Shown: positions 53,013 through 62,566, counted from the stretch's first letter. The stretch is DNA of 64,000 nt from Paenibacillus aestuarii (GCF_027789125.1 NZ_JAQFVF010000015.1:51123-115122), one strand, 5' to 3'. Made by a program: numbers and translations. Notes: a model not told the origin generated them from the letters alone.

Positions 53013-54820
53013 GCTCCAACCCCCTCGCTTTGCTTCGGGACTGACGGAATCACCAGCTTCACCGTTGTTCCCGCGTCCTGCTTGCTCGTGACATATAGTC
53101 CATAATCGCTGCCAAAAATAAGTTTAATCCTGGAATGAATATTGCTCATGCCCATGCTATCTCCCAGCTCTTGCTCGTCCGACTCTTGTGTGAGCTGTTT
53201 GCTAATCTGCCGCAGCCGCTCCTCCGCAATGCCGATGCCGTTGTCTTCAATACTGATCTCCAGCTCATCCAAAATCAGCTGTACGCGGATCGCGATCGAC
53301 CAAGTCCCCATTTTCCCTTCGAGCCCATGCACGAAGCAATTCTCAACGATGGGCTGCAGCGAGAACTTGGGGATCTGACACGATCGGCACTCATCGTCGA
53401 CGTCCATATGAATGAGCAACGTATCGTGAAACCGAATCTTCTGAATATGCAAATAATTGCTGACATGCTCCAATTCATTATCTATGGTAACGAGATCGGA
53501 TTTCATTCGGATCGTATAGCGAAACAAATCGCTGATGGCACGGACATGCTCATAGATCTCCGGCACTTTTCGCTCAAGGGCAATACCGCCAATCGCCTGC
53601 AGCGCATTATACAGAAAATGCGGATTAATTTGTGCCTGCATCGCCTTTAATTGCGCGGTTCTCTTCTCGATCTTCGCTTTATACTCCGTTTGTATGAGTT
53701 CTTTAATCCGGAGCAGCATCGAGTTAAAGCGTCTTTCCAGCGTGCCGATCTCATCGCTTCGCACCTGGTTGACACCGACGTCGAAGTTTTGAAACTCCAC
53801 TGCTTTCATCGACTTGGTCAAGCGAATAATCGGCTTCGTCGTGAAATACGCTGTCAGCACGGAAAAGGCAATCGCAAAACCGATGAAAATGACCGCAGTT
53901 ACGAAGCTGAACGTCAGTGTCGAAGAAGCGCCTTGTGTCACATAACGCATCGGAATAAACTTGATTAGCCACATCTGATCGGATGCAACGGGCTGATAAA
54001 AAAGAAATCCTTCTTTTAATTGCCGGTAACCCGCCGAAGTCGGAGCGGAAACGATCTGTCCCAGTATGGATTTGTTGATAGAACCTGGCGTAGGACCCGA
54101 GTAGGGGTCATACATCATGTTCCCTCGCCCATCCACGATATACACTTCACTGCTCGACTCCGAATGCAGCATGTCCAGCACGCTGTTCATCATTTGCCAG
54201 CGGACATCCAGCGACACCCCACCGAGAATCTCGCGGTTCTCAAACCGGTTCATGCTGCGCACGATAGAGAACAAATTGCGATTCAAATTCGTCATCATGT
54301 TTACGCTTTCAAACGACATTTCGGCCTTTTGCCAATCCATGCTCGGCGTACTTAGCTGCGACGTGGCGCGGACAGCATCCTTATCCACTATAAACAATTG
54401 CTGCTTAGATTTCATAAACAATGAAATTCGCGCAATTTGACTATTATTGGCCGTATATAAGGCTCTCAGTTTCTCATCGATGTAACTATTTGACGCATTT
54501 TCCGAATTGACTGTTGCACTACTTATGGCGTCGCTACCGTTCGGAAACAAATTTTTATCTAACAAAACAGAATAGGCGATCGCTTGCAACTGATCGTACT
54601 TTTCATTGAAGTACTTGCCCGCCCACTCCATACGCGATTCATTGGAACGAATTACCTCCAAGCTTAACGACTGCTTCGTTGTCCGGGTAGCGAAAAGAGT
54701 GACTAAGCTTAACGGCAGCACAGCAATGACGACCATGATCAGCATTAGTTTATACCGAAGGCTCCTATTAAAAGGGGATAGCAGATGACGGAATATCTTC
54801 TTGCCTGTTACGAGTATCAT
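53009..54820 (-). CDS. YesM-type membrane sensor histidine kinase
   Basis: A 603-residue kinase with a first helix (YKLMLIMVVIAVLPLSLVTLF), an extracellular sensor of roughly 250 residues, a second helix (FSFVTAVIFIGFAIAFSVLTAY), HAMP, the phospho-acceptor His in AQINPHFLYNALQAIGG and an ATPase domain (VENCFVHGLEG; IEDNGIGIAEERL). It senses an external or transporter-linked cue for the third importer. Confidence 0.93.
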   Translation of the reverse strand: MILVTGKKIFRHLLSPFNRSLRYKLMLIMVVIAVLPLSLVTLFATRTTKQSLSLEVIRSNESRMEWAGKYFNEKYDQLQAIAYSVLLDKNLFPNGSDAISSATVNSENASNSYIDEKLRALYTANNSQIARISLFMKSKQQLFIVDKDAVRATSQLSTPSMDWQKAEMSFESVNMMTNLNRNLFSIVRSMNRFENREILGGVSLDVRWQMMNSVLDMLHSESSSEVYIVDGRGNMMYDPYSGPTPGSINKSILGQIVSAPTSAGYRQLKEGFLFYQPVASDQMWLIKFIPMRYVTQGASSTLTFSFVTAVIFIGFAIAFSVLTAYFTTKPIIRLTKSMKAVEFQNFDVGVNQVRSDEIGTLERRFNSMLLRIKELIQTEYKAKIEKRTAQLKAMQAQINPHFLYNALQAIGGIALERKVPEIYEHVRAISDLFRYTIRMKSDLVTIDNELEHVSNYLHIQKIRFHDTLLIHMDVDDECRSCQIPKFSLQPIVENCFVHGLEGKMGTWSIAIRVQLILDELEISIEDNGIGIAEERLRQISKQLTQESDEQELGDSMGMSNIHSRIKLIFGSDYGLYVTSKQDAGTTVKLVIPSVPKQSEGVGA

Positions 54821-54904
54821 TAGAATCCTCCGTCCTTGTATTGTTTTAAGAAGCCTCGTATTCTTCTATCCAATGTCTCTAACAAGATTATAGTAATTGC
54901 TCTT

Positions 54905-54937
54905 GACAAAAACAACAGCCGTGCATGCTGCACGGCT
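54905..54937 (-). terminator. Terminator after the HTH regulator gene
   Basis: AGCCGTGC and GCACGGCT arms (about 54916-54936), followed on the minus strand by GTTGTTTTTG. Confidence 0.8.
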
Positions 54938-54942
54938 ATTAT

Positions 54943-55782
54943 CTAATCCGCTAAAAGCTGACGAAGCTTGAGGCTCGTATCGCTGTCATTTGTCGGTATA
55001 TTGATCGTGACCGTAAGATGCGGAGCATCCGACACTAGAAACGAAATCTGGTCGAAAATCAGCAATCCGACCGACTTATGGTGATTGATTTTTTTGCCCT
55101 CAGGACCGTTCAGTACATCGTGCTGTGGCCACCATGCCCTGAATTCCTCGCTGGCGTGATTCAAATCCCCGATAAGTTCCAGCCACCAAGGATCACCCGC
55201 AAACTTGCCATAGCTGGCGCGAAATTGCGCTAAACGGTGACGCGCATGCGCTTCCCAGTTGTCCTGCAGCATGTCACGCACGTAGGGTGAAGTGAATGTC
55301 CGCCAAACCGTGTTACGCTCCCGGGCCGACATCGCCGCATAATCACCATAAATCAAGCTTGCCGCCCTGTTCCAGGCGACAATATTCAAGCGCTGATCAC
55401 TCACATAGGCTGGACTTGTTCCCTGCAGATCAAGGAAGTCTTGCAAAGTCGGACTCACTGTCGTTTCGACCAGCGTCAGATCAGCAGGCAGCTGCTGCAA
55501 TGCCAGCAAAAACAAATGTTTGCGCTCATTCACATCAAGCTGGAGCGCCCGGGCAATGTTCTCGAGCACTTGCGCCGATACTTGAATATCCCGCGCTTGC
55601 TCCATCCACGTGTACCAATCCACGCTAACACCTGAGAGCTGCGCCACTTCCCCGCGACGAAGACCCGGCGTTCGCCGCCGGCCTCCTCCAGACAGCCCGA
55701 CTTGCTCAGGTGAAATACGGGCGCGGCGCGTCCGCAAAAACTGGGCCAGCTCATCCAGCCGTGTTTGATTTGATAGTTGCAT
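54943..55782 (-). CDS. HTH regulator with MmyB-like ligand domain
   Basis: A 279-residue protein: an N-terminal XRE-type helix-turn-helix (GLRRGEVAQLSGVSVDWYTWMEQAR) and a C-terminal MmyB-like domain (LNIVAWNRAASLIYGDY; SPYVRDMLQDNWEAHARHRLAQFR). The ATG at 55782 has AGGTG six bases upstream. It is divergent from an MFS pump, and an inverted repeat (55810-55836) lies between them, so it is probably that pump's regulator. Confidence 0.87.
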   Translation of the reverse strand: MQLSNQTRLDELAQFLRTRRARISPEQVGLSGGGRRRTPGLRRGEVAQLSGVSVDWYTWMEQARDIQVSAQVLENIARALQLDVNERKHLFLLALQQLPADLTLVETTVSPTLQDFLDLQGTSPAYVSDQRLNIVAWNRAASLIYGDYAAMSARERNTVWRTFTSPYVRDMLQDNWEAHARHRLAQFRASYGKFAGDPWWLELIGDLNHASEEFRAWWPQHDVLNGPEGKKINHHKSVGLLIFDQISFLVSDAPHLTVTINIPTNDSDTSLKLRQLLAD

Positions 55783-55809
55783 AAGTGTCACCTGCTCCCT
55801 CTTGTCGCC

Positions 55810-55836
55810 TATCATAGGATCGATAGTCCCATGATA
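55810..55836. promoter_or_regulatory. Inverted repeat between HTH regulator and MFS genes
   Basis: TATCATAGGA (55810-55819) and TCCCATGATA (55827-55836) are inverted copies with one mismatch and a 7-base spacer; a likely operator of the HTH protein. Confidence 0.6.
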
Positions 55837-55915
55837 AACCCTCATCTTATTCTAGTATAGAATTCATTGTACACTTTCCAAGATGACGAAAACAAAAGAT
55901 GGAAGGTGAGTTGGA

Positions 55916-57292
55916 TTGGAAAAAGCAATGCTATCGAGCACGACCGGAAAGTTGGCGAGAACCATGCTGCTTCTTGGACTTGCGCTCGGATACTTTATGG
56001 TTCTGTTAGATATGACGGTGGTGAGTGTCGCCCTACCGGCGATTCGCGCCGATCTAGGGGGTGGGATAACCGGGCTGCAGTGGGTGGTCAACGCCTATAC
56101 GATCGTCTTTGCCGGATTCCTGCTATCTATGGGGGCGCTAGCTGATCGTTTTGGCGCTAAACGTCTCTACATGGGCGGGCTCGCGTTATTTCTCCTGGCA
56201 TCAGCTGCTTCGGCAGCCGCAGCATCGCTAGGCATGCTGATCGGGTTGCGAGCTCTCCTCGGTCTTGGCGGCGCAGCGTTGATGCCAGCCTCACTTACTC
56301 TGCTGGCGCATGCTTACCCTGAACCCGCGGAGCGCGCCAGAGCGCTTGGCATTTGGGCAGCAGTTACCGGTGCGGCAATGGCAGCGGGCCCTGTTGTTGG
56401 CGGACTGTTGGTGGATGCTTTGGGCTGGCGCAGCATCTTCCTGATCAACGTGCCTCTGGCCGGCATCAGCTTAATAATGACGTTCATGTACGTAGGGGAA
56501 ACGGATCGTACATCGGGTAGAAGCTTGGATGCGGGGGGGCAAATCACGGCTATTATCGCCATAGCTGCTTTGTCGTTCGGGTTGATGGAGGGGGCAACGT
56601 ATGGATGGCACTCCCCTGTTATTATCGCCGCATTCCTTCTGGCGCTAATCAGTGCGGGATTGTTTTGGAAGATAGAGTCGAAGGGCCAATCCCCGCTGCT
56701 CCCGCTCCGCTTATTTCACAATGCGACGGTATCGGCCGGCATGTGTGCGGGGATGGCGATCAACATCGGCTTATCCGGAGTTTTATTCGTCTTGCCCATA
56801 TTTTACCAACAAATTCAAGGTTTATCCGCCCACATGACAGGCCTCGCACTCCTTCCCATGATGATTCCGCTGGCCTTCAACCCCATGCTAACCGGGCGTC
56901 TGGTTGGCAAGGTCGGCGCGCGGATACCGATGACAATCGGTTTTTGCCTCAGTGCGGCCGGGACCTTCCTGCAAATGAAGACGGAAATGGACACTGGCTA
57001 TGCCACTACGATCCTAGGATTGCTATTGATCGGATTCGGTGTATCCTTTACGATCCCCGCGTTAATGGCGGCTGTCATCTCTTCCGCTCCACGAGAACTA
57101 ACTGGTTCGGTATCAGGCGCGCTAAATGCAAGCCGCCAGCTTGGCGCAACGCTAGGCGTCGCGATCATCGGCTCCATGGTGAGCAGCAGCAGCTCGTTTA
57201 TAGCCGGCATGCATGTGTCGCTGCTCGTTACTACAGTTATTTTGTTAGGTGGAAGTGTGCTTTCGTTCGTATATATTGGTAAAAAAACATAA
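55916..57292 (+). CDS. MFS multidrug transporter, DHA2 type
   Basis: A 458-residue, probably fourteen-helix transporter: VLLDMTVVSVALPAIRADLGG, motif A GALADRFGAKRLYMGG and LGWRSIFLINVPLAGIS are DHA2 features. Start is TTG (55916), seven bases after AAGGTG. The gene is divergent from the HTH regulator. Substrates are unknown; the set resembles self-regulated drug efflux modules. Confidence 0.88.
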   Translation: MEKAMLSSTTGKLARTMLLLGLALGYFMVLLDMTVVSVALPAIRADLGGGITGLQWVVNAYTIVFAGFLLSMGALADRFGAKRLYMGGLALFLLASAASAAAASLGMLIGLRALLGLGGAALMPASLTLLAHAYPEPAERARALGIWAAVTGAAMAAGPVVGGLLVDALGWRSIFLINVPLAGISLIMTFMYVGETDRTSGRSLDAGGQITAIIAIAALSFGLMEGATYGWHSPVIIAAFLLALISAGLFWKIESKGQSPLLPLRLFHNATVSAGMCAGMAINIGLSGVLFVLPIFYQQIQGLSAHMTGLALLPMMIPLAFNPMLTGRLVGKVGARIPMTIGFCLSAAGTFLQMKTEMDTGYATTILGLLLIGFGVSFTIPALMAAVISSAPRELTGSVSGALNASRQLGATLGVAIIGSMVSSSSSFIAGMHVSLLVTTVILLGGSVLSFVYIGKKT

Positions 57293-57305
57293 AGTGAGAA
57301 ATGAA

Positions 57306-57342
57306 TAAAAGCCTACACGACGAAAGTGATGTAGGCTTGTTC
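57306..57342. terminator. Terminator between convergent genes
   Basis: AAGCCTACA (57309-57317) pairs with TGTAGGCTT (57330-57338). Confidence 0.8.
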
Positions 57343-57348
57343 GTACTT

Positions 57349-58083
57349 CTAGCTGTTCTTAACACCTGACGCTTTCTTGCCGATTGATTCCAGCTTTGGA
57401 AAATACGTCACTGCTGTAACCAGGATTAAAGCTACGAGCACGATCGGTACCCAAATGATCGCCAAGGGATACGATCTTTCTGCAACGGTTGCCATAGCAG
57501 CACCTAAGCAGTAGATCACGATGGCCGCCAGCCGGAGCATTGAATCCCATTTGATGGAAGGGAAGTGGTTATTCCGCACCCAGCCTCGGATCGTCGACAC
57601 GACATCTTCGATCACGTTGGCCAAATTGTTCGTTAATACCGTTGTAGATATGGCCGCGACTCCTAAACGCCTCGCAGCTGTCGTCTGCATGCCCATGGCA
57701 AGACTTAATAGGGTGATCAGTAAGTAAATCATTGTTTCAGATGGCGATGAATCGGACAGGGTCATGATTGCAAATAAGAGTAAGAACCCGCCTTCAACGG
57801 TTAAGGCAGCCGTTACACTTTTGGGCCAGAAGGATGTATCCGTGGTTCTTCCGATGATGACCGCGGCAAACCCTGTTCCCATAATAAAACCAACAAGCGC
57901 GATCAGTGAACGCAGAATGGCAAAGCCTTCGGCATGTCCAATGGCCAGCCCCATCAAAACAATATTACCGGTCATATTTGAAGTAAATACGTGCCCAAGG
58001 CTTAAATAACCGACCACATCCACAATACCGGACGTTAAACATAGTGCAAGAATAATCACATGGCGGCAGGCAACCGACGTCAT
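57349..58083 (-). CDS. YoaK/DUF1275 membrane protein
   Basis: A 244-residue protein with six hydrophobic segments and the DUF1275 marks GIVDVVGYLSLGHVFTSNMTGN and GMQTTAARRLGVAAISTTVLT. The family's function is not established. The ATG at 58083 has AAAGGAG ten bases upstream; 21 open codons before it lack support. It is a single gene. Confidence 0.87.
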   Translation of the reverse strand: MTSVACRHVIILALCLTSGIVDVVGYLSLGHVFTSNMTGNIVLMGLAIGHAEGFAILRSLIALVGFIMGTGFAAVIIGRTTDTSFWPKSVTAALTVEGGFLLLFAIMTLSDSSPSETMIYLLITLLSLAMGMQTTAARRLGVAAISTTVLTNNLANVIEDVVSTIRGWVRNNHFPSIKWDSMLRLAAIVIYCLGAAMATVAERSYPLAIIWVPIVLVALILVTAVTYFPKLESIGKKASGVKNS

Positions 58084-58205
58084 CCGCTTACAGCTCCTTT
58101 CCGGACTGAAACATGAACTACTATAAAATACCACATTTGCAGACAAGCGTCATACGATTAAAGATTTTTGATAGGAATAAAGCATTCCATATTATATTCT
58201 CCTAT

Positions 58206-58238
58206 AAAAACAAAAAGCCGCGATATACGCGGCTTTGA
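58206..58238 (-). terminator. Orphan hairpin upstream of DUF1275
   Basis: AAAGCCGCG (58214-58222) pairs with CGCGGCTTT (58228-58236); T-rich on the minus strand. No minus-strand gene ends here, so it may insulate the DUF1275 gene. Confidence 0.55.
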
Positions 58239-58368
58239 CGTGACATGATCTCGTCACACTTGACAAGTTCTTTGTTCAGTCCTTTTGGACAAATAAGCAT
58301 GTTCACCTTATTTTTCGAATAGGTAAATACAATGGAACTATTTGAACAACAGGAGGACATGATGCCCA

Positions 58369-59907
58369 ATGTCACAACCATCGCAAGCCTTCATGAGAGG
58401 TACGTTTTTCTTGTCCGTCGCCGCGTTTATTAACCGCATCCTCGGCTTCATCAGCGGGATGTTCGTCGCCAGGGTGCTGGGTGCGGAAGGAATCGGCCTA
58501 TTGATGATGGCGCATCCCCTGGTTCCGCTGGTCATCACGATTACGGAATTAGGTTTGCCGGTCGCCATATCCAAGCTGGTCGCCGAAGCCGATGCCCGCG
58601 ATGACCGGGTTAAGGTGCGACGCATCCTGCACGTCTCGTTGTTCGTCACCGGCTTCTTGAGTGTCACCCTGACGACACTTTCCCTGCTCGGCTCCGAGTG
58701 GATTGCCTCCGTCCTGCTTAGCGACCAGCGCGCGTATTACGCCATGCTCGCAATCACGCCGATTGCGCCGATCGTTGCCGTATCCGCAGTGCTGAAAGGC
58801 TACTTCCGCGGCAAGCAGCGGATGCATACGATCGCTGCGTCCGATGTGTTGGAGAACACCGTGCAGATTGCCTGCGTGCTGGCCTTGGTGCATGTCCTGC
58901 TGCCTTACGGTGTAAGTTACGCCGCTGCCGGGGCGATGGCCGCTTCGGTCGCCAGCGAGATCAGCAGCCTGCTGTTTCTGCTGGCCAGTTACAAGATGCG
59001 CGGCGAAGTCAAATTGCCGGGCGAGACGTGGTCAGCCCACCTGCGCCATGGCCGCTCGACCCTCACGGAGCTGCTTCGCATCGGCTTGCCGACGACCGGC
59101 AATGGCGTGATTCATTCGCTCTACGGCGCCTTCCAGCCATTGCTCATTACAACAAGCTTGGCCGCCGCCGGCATCGGAACGGCTATGGCGACCAAGCAAT
59201 TCGGCATGATCGCTGGGTATGCCTTCCCTTTGCTCTTCATGCCCAGCTTCATTACGCAGTCGCTTTCCACGGCGCTCATCCCCGCCATCAGTGAAGCTGC
59301 CGCCAACAAGGACAGCCTGCTGATGCACAGCAGAATGGAGCAAGCCCTGCGCCTCGGTCTTTGGATCGGCGCGCCGGCCACCGTCATCTTGTACGTTTGG
59401 TCTACGCCGCTCACTACACTGATCTATCATGCGCCGGAGGCCGGATTGCTGCTGCGAATTTTGGCGCCGATGTTTTTCATGCATTATTTTGATGCGCCGC
59501 TGCATGCCATTCTGCTGGGACTCGGCCGCGCGAACGCCACCCTGTGGAATTACGCCGTCACCACGGTGTTCAAGATTGCCGCCATCTACGTGCTTGGCAG
59601 TCAATACGGCATCGCTGGTATTGCTTTTGCCCTTGGCCTCAGCATGGTCCTCATTGCGATGCTCAACTTCTACTCCATCTCTGGCAGCATCGGGTTCTAC
59701 ATGGACATCCGCCCTTTCGCCAGGGTCGTATTCTCGATGATCATTATGATTCTGTGCGGCGAGTCCGCGATACGGTACCTGGAAAGTTTGGAGCTTTCTA
59801 TGCTATGGAACACCCTGGGTTCCATTGGCTTCTCGCTGCTCGCCTACTTTACGGCCATGTCCGTCACGAAAGCATGGAGCCGAAGGAGCAAAAGTATTTA
59901 TTCCTAA
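58369..59907 (+). CDS. spoVB: SpoVB-type lipid flippase (stage V sporulation protein B)
   Basis: A 512-residue MVF/MOP-superfamily flippase with about fourteen helices: it opens FMRGTFFLSVAAFINRILGF and carries EGIGLLMMAHPLVPLVITITELGLP and FRGKQRMHTIAASDVLENTVQI, as in SpoVB and its paralogues, which move lipid-linked peptidoglycan precursors for spore cortex. Paenibacilli often have several such paralogues, so the symbol is approximate. AGGAGG lies 12 bases before the ATG. The gene is GC-rich compared with its surroundings. Confidence 0.85.
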   Translation: MSQPSQAFMRGTFFLSVAAFINRILGFISGMFVARVLGAEGIGLLMMAHPLVPLVITITELGLPVAISKLVAEADARDDRVKVRRILHVSLFVTGFLSVTLTTLSLLGSEWIASVLLSDQRAYYAMLAITPIAPIVAVSAVLKGYFRGKQRMHTIAASDVLENTVQIACVLALVHVLLPYGVSYAAAGAMAASVASEISSLLFLLASYKMRGEVKLPGETWSAHLRHGRSTLTELLRIGLPTTGNGVIHSLYGAFQPLLITTSLAAAGIGTAMATKQFGMIAGYAFPLLFMPSFITQSLSTALIPAISEAAANKDSLLMHSRMEQALRLGLWIGAPATVILYVWSTPLTTLIYHAPEAGLLLRILAPMFFMHYFDAPLHAILLGLGRANATLWNYAVTTVFKIAAIYVLGSQYGIAGIAFALGLSMVLIAMLNFYSISGSIGFYMDIRPFARVVFSMIIMILCGESAIRYLESLELSMLWNTLGSIGFSLLAYFTAMSVTKAWSRRSKSIYS

Positions 59908-59946
59908 CAGGCCTTTATCCGGGGGTGTTCGAAGTCAGCTCGATCA

Positions 59947-60759
59947 TCAATCTGCTTGAGCCGAACGCTCCCGCCATGTGTTGACCTCTTCCAGACGTTT
60001 CGTATAAGCTTCCCGAATCGTATAAGCCGCTTGCGAACCAATGGGCAAGCGAAGCGGCGCTTGACCGCTTTTGATCACAGAAATGATCGTTTCCACAGCT
60101 TTGGCTGGCTCGCCAATTTTCAAGCTCGATATCCCTTTTTCATAAGCTGCATACAGAGGAGCATATTCTTCTTTCTTGTCCGTTTGCTCCAGCGAATGAC
60201 CTAAGAACTCGGTAGCAAACACGGCTGGCTCTACGATCGTTGTCTTAATCCCAAAGCTGGCGAACTCTTGCGCGAATGCTTCGGAGAAGCCTTCAACAGC
60301 AAACTTAGAAGCAGCGTACAAGCTGTAAGGGGGCATGGACCAGGTTCCAAAGAATGATGAAACATTGACATAATGCCCGAAACCCTGGCGTTTAAAAACG
60401 GGCAGTGTCGCACGGATGACATCGAGTACGCCGAACACGTTGACGTCGAACTGCTTGCGGATTTGTTCGTCCGTATACTCCTCCAGCATGCCGAAGAGCC
60501 CGTAGCCAGCATTATTCACGACAATATCGATGGTGCCGAAGACATCTAAAGCTTCTTGAACGGCAGTTTGAATTTGCTCCTTGTTGGTCACGTCCAGCGC
60601 GGCAAGGTGAACACGATCTGGTGCCAGTTGTTTAAAATCTTGAATAGCCTCCAGTTTGCGTGCTGTTGCGACGACCTTGTCTCCTGCTTTCAGCAGCTGC
60701 TCCACGAATTGACGGCCAAATCCTGTCGATGTTCCTGTAATCAACCATACTTTACTCAT
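59947..60759 (-). CDS. Short-chain dehydrogenase/reductase (classical SDR)
   Basis: A 270-residue SDR: cofactor motif TGTSTGFG (residues 8-15), Arg in VATARK suggesting NADP, NNAG, catalytic Ser in VNVSSFFG and YSLYAASK with Tyr and Lys. The substrate is unknown. The ATG at 60759 is ten bases after AAGGAG. It follows the TetR gene, and an imperfect inverted repeat (60786-60830) with the TetR-type half-site GGGAACGATCA lies before it. Confidence 0.9.
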   Translation of the reverse strand: MSKVWLITGTSTGFGRQFVEQLLKAGDKVVATARKLEAIQDFKQLAPDRVHLAALDVTNKEQIQTAVQEALDVFGTIDIVVNNAGYGLFGMLEEYTDEQIRKQFDVNVFGVLDVIRATLPVFKRQGFGHYVNVSSFFGTWSMPPYSLYAASKFAVEGFSEAFAQEFASFGIKTTIVEPAVFATEFLGHSLEQTDKKEEYAPLYAAYEKGISSLKIGEPAKAVETIISVIKSGQAPLRLPIGSQAAYTIREAYTKRLEEVNTWRERSAQAD

Positions 60760-60785
60760 TGTTTTCAATCTCCTTTATTTTTATT

Positions 60786-60830
60786 TGGGAACGATCATTC
60801 TAATATGGGTAAAAAAATTTGATCGCTCCC
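60786..60830. promoter_or_regulatory. Candidate TetR operator before the SDR gene
   Basis: GGGAACGATCA (60787-60797) and TGATCGCTCCC (60820-60830) are inverted near-copies. The half-site is identical to that in the repeat at 61444-61487. Confidence 0.65.
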
Positions 60831-61409
60831 TTAGGTATCTAGCTTAGACATCGCGGAATCTGCGATGCGGTGCAGTTTCTTTTTATCAGCCGAAGTTCGG
60901 GCGAGCACACGCAATCCAAGCAGCGAGTTATGCATATCCTCTGCAAGCTCACTGGCGTCACGAGTGGTCGCAAACTCCCCGTTCTCCTGGCCTTTCCTTA
61001 TCAGATCGGCAAGAAGCTTCTCCACGATCACAAAACTTTCACTCGCTTGTCCGTCAATTTCGTCATCATGTGGAGCGAGCTCAACGGCCATATTGACAAA
61101 CAGACAACCTGGCGGCTTACCTTCATAGCCATCAATCATAAAATCAAACAGGTATTGTATAGCTTGTCTGGCGCTGCCCGCGCGTGAGATGCCGGATTCG
61201 AAATGTCCGTTCAAAAACTTTTTATATCGTTCGATAGCTAACAGAAACAACTGGTGCTTATCACCAAACGTATCGTACAAGCTTCTTCGATGAATGCCTA
61301 AATGAGTGACCAAATCATTGATCGATGTTTTCTCATAGCCTTGTATCCAAAATAAATGCATAGCTTTCAGCAGCACTGCATCCTCATCGAATTCCTTCGT
61401 TCTCGGCAT
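60831..61409 (-). CDS. TetR-family transcriptional regulator
   Basis: A 192-residue regulator: N-terminal HTH (LLKAMHLFWIQGYEKTSINDLVTHLGIHRRSLYDTF, in outline: helix pair and RRSLYDTFGDK) and a C-terminal ligand domain of the TetR_C type found near oxidoreductases (GCLFVNMAVELAPHDDEI). It lies between an SDR and an ene-reductase, with operator-like repeats on both sides, so it probably represses all three genes until an electrophilic or hydrophobic ligand binds. Confidence 0.9.
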   Translation of the reverse strand: MPRTKEFDEDAVLLKAMHLFWIQGYEKTSINDLVTHLGIHRRSLYDTFGDKHQLFLLAIERYKKFLNGHFESGISRAGSARQAIQYLFDFMIDGYEGKPPGCLFVNMAVELAPHDDEIDGQASESFVIVEKLLADLIRKGQENGEFATTRDASELAEDMHNSLLGLRVLARTSADKKKLHRIADSAMSKLDT

Positions 61410-61443
61410 GGGTCAATCTCCCTTCTGATATAGTTATAACATA

Positions 61444-61487
61444 ACGGGAACGATCAGTAAAGAATAATCTTTACTGATCGTTCCCGT
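61444..61487. promoter_or_regulatory. Perfect 19-bp inverted repeat, candidate TetR operator
   Basis: Arms ACGGGAACGATCAGTAAAG (61444-61462) and its exact complement (61469-61487) with a 6-base spacer, upstream of tetR and downstream of the ene-reductase gene. It shares its half-site with 60786-60830. It might also act as a terminator of the ene-reductase transcript, but it lacks a T-run. Confidence 0.75.
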
Positions 61488-61525
61488 ATATCAATTTAAT
61501 ATGCTTATTTTAATCGACTATCATC

Positions 61526-62566
61526 TTAGAAAAGAGTTTTTACAGCCTCGGATGTGAACGGGATCAACTCAGCAGTCCGATTGTCGCGGATTTTGATCGC
61601 CCACGCTGGATCCACGATGAATGGGCGCCCCACGGCCACTAGATCGAATTCTTGCCGCTCGAGCCGCTCAATCAGCGCTTCGATGCCTGTGTTGCTCGAT
61701 CCTGTTTTTTCCGTAAAAAAGCTCATAAAATCGCTATCCAGACCAACGGACCCGACCGTAATTGTTGGCTTGCCCGTCAGCTTTTTGGTCCATCCGGCAA
61801 AGTTCAACTCGGATCCAGTGAACTCAGGCTCCCAGAAGCGACGCGTTGAGCAGTGGAAGATGTCCACGCCGGCAGCAATTAATGGTGCCAAAAACTGCTC
61901 CAGCTGTTCAGGCGTTGCAGCCAATTTGGCCGTATAATCACTTGCCTTCCATTGAGAAATACGCAGCACGATAGGAAAATCCGGCCCAACCGCGCGGCGG
62001 CAAGCTTCAACCACCTCAACGGCAAATCGGGTCCGTGCAACCATGTCGCCGCCGTAGCTGTCTGTGCGCGTGTTTGTTTTCTCCCAGAAGAACTGATCTA
62101 CTAAATAGCCATGCGCTCCATGAATTTCAATGCCATCAAAGCCAATTCGTTTCGCTTCGAACGCGGCCTGGGCAAAAGCTTCAACGATCGCCGCAATCTC
62201 CGTTTCCGTATAATCGCCAACATTTCCGCGCGCGCCCATATGCCAAAGCTGCGGAATAATCCGGCCTCCTGCCTCGTGTACTTCAGCCACTACGTGGGCC
62301 CAGCCCGCTAAAGCTTCCTCCCCATAGAAATGCGGGACGTTCGCAATATTCGATGCATCCGGGTGGTTGATGACAGTTCCCTCTGTGACGATAAGACCAA
62401 CTCCGTTCTCAGCCCGGCGACGGTAGTACGCTGCCACATCTGCACCCGGCACCCCATTCGGGGAAAATTGGCGGGTCATCGGCGCCATCACGATGCGATT
62501 CGCCAGATCCATGTTTTTAGATGAGAATGGTTGGAATAACGATTGTACAGTTTGCGTTTTATTCAT
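61526..62566 (-). CDS. Old-yellow-enzyme NADH:flavin oxidoreductase
   Basis: A 346-residue FMN ene-reductase: MAPMTRQFSPNG near the N-terminus (Thr where YqjM has Cys, as in classical OYE), the catalytic pair in EIHGAHGYLVDQF, and VAVGRPFIVDPAWA near the end. It reduces activated alkenes. The ATG at 62566 has GGAGG six bases upstream. A 9-bp inverted repeat (62639-62667) lies in its promoter region. A second ene-reductase of a different type is at 11642-12667. Confidence 0.9.
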   Translation of the reverse strand: MNKTQTVQSLFQPFSSKNMDLANRIVMAPMTRQFSPNGVPGADVAAYYRRRAENGVGLIVTEGTVINHPDASNIANVPHFYGEEALAGWAHVVAEVHEAGGRIIPQLWHMGARGNVGDYTETEIAAIVEAFAQAAFEAKRIGFDGIEIHGAHGYLVDQFFWEKTNTRTDSYGGDMVARTRFAVEVVEACRRAVGPDFPIVLRISQWKASDYTAKLAATPEQLEQFLAPLIAAGVDIFHCSTRRFWEPEFTGSELNFAGWTKKLTGKPTITVGSVGLDSDFMSFFTEKTGSSNTGIEALIERLERQEFDLVAVGRPFIVDPAWAIKIRDNRTAELIPFTSEAVKTLF

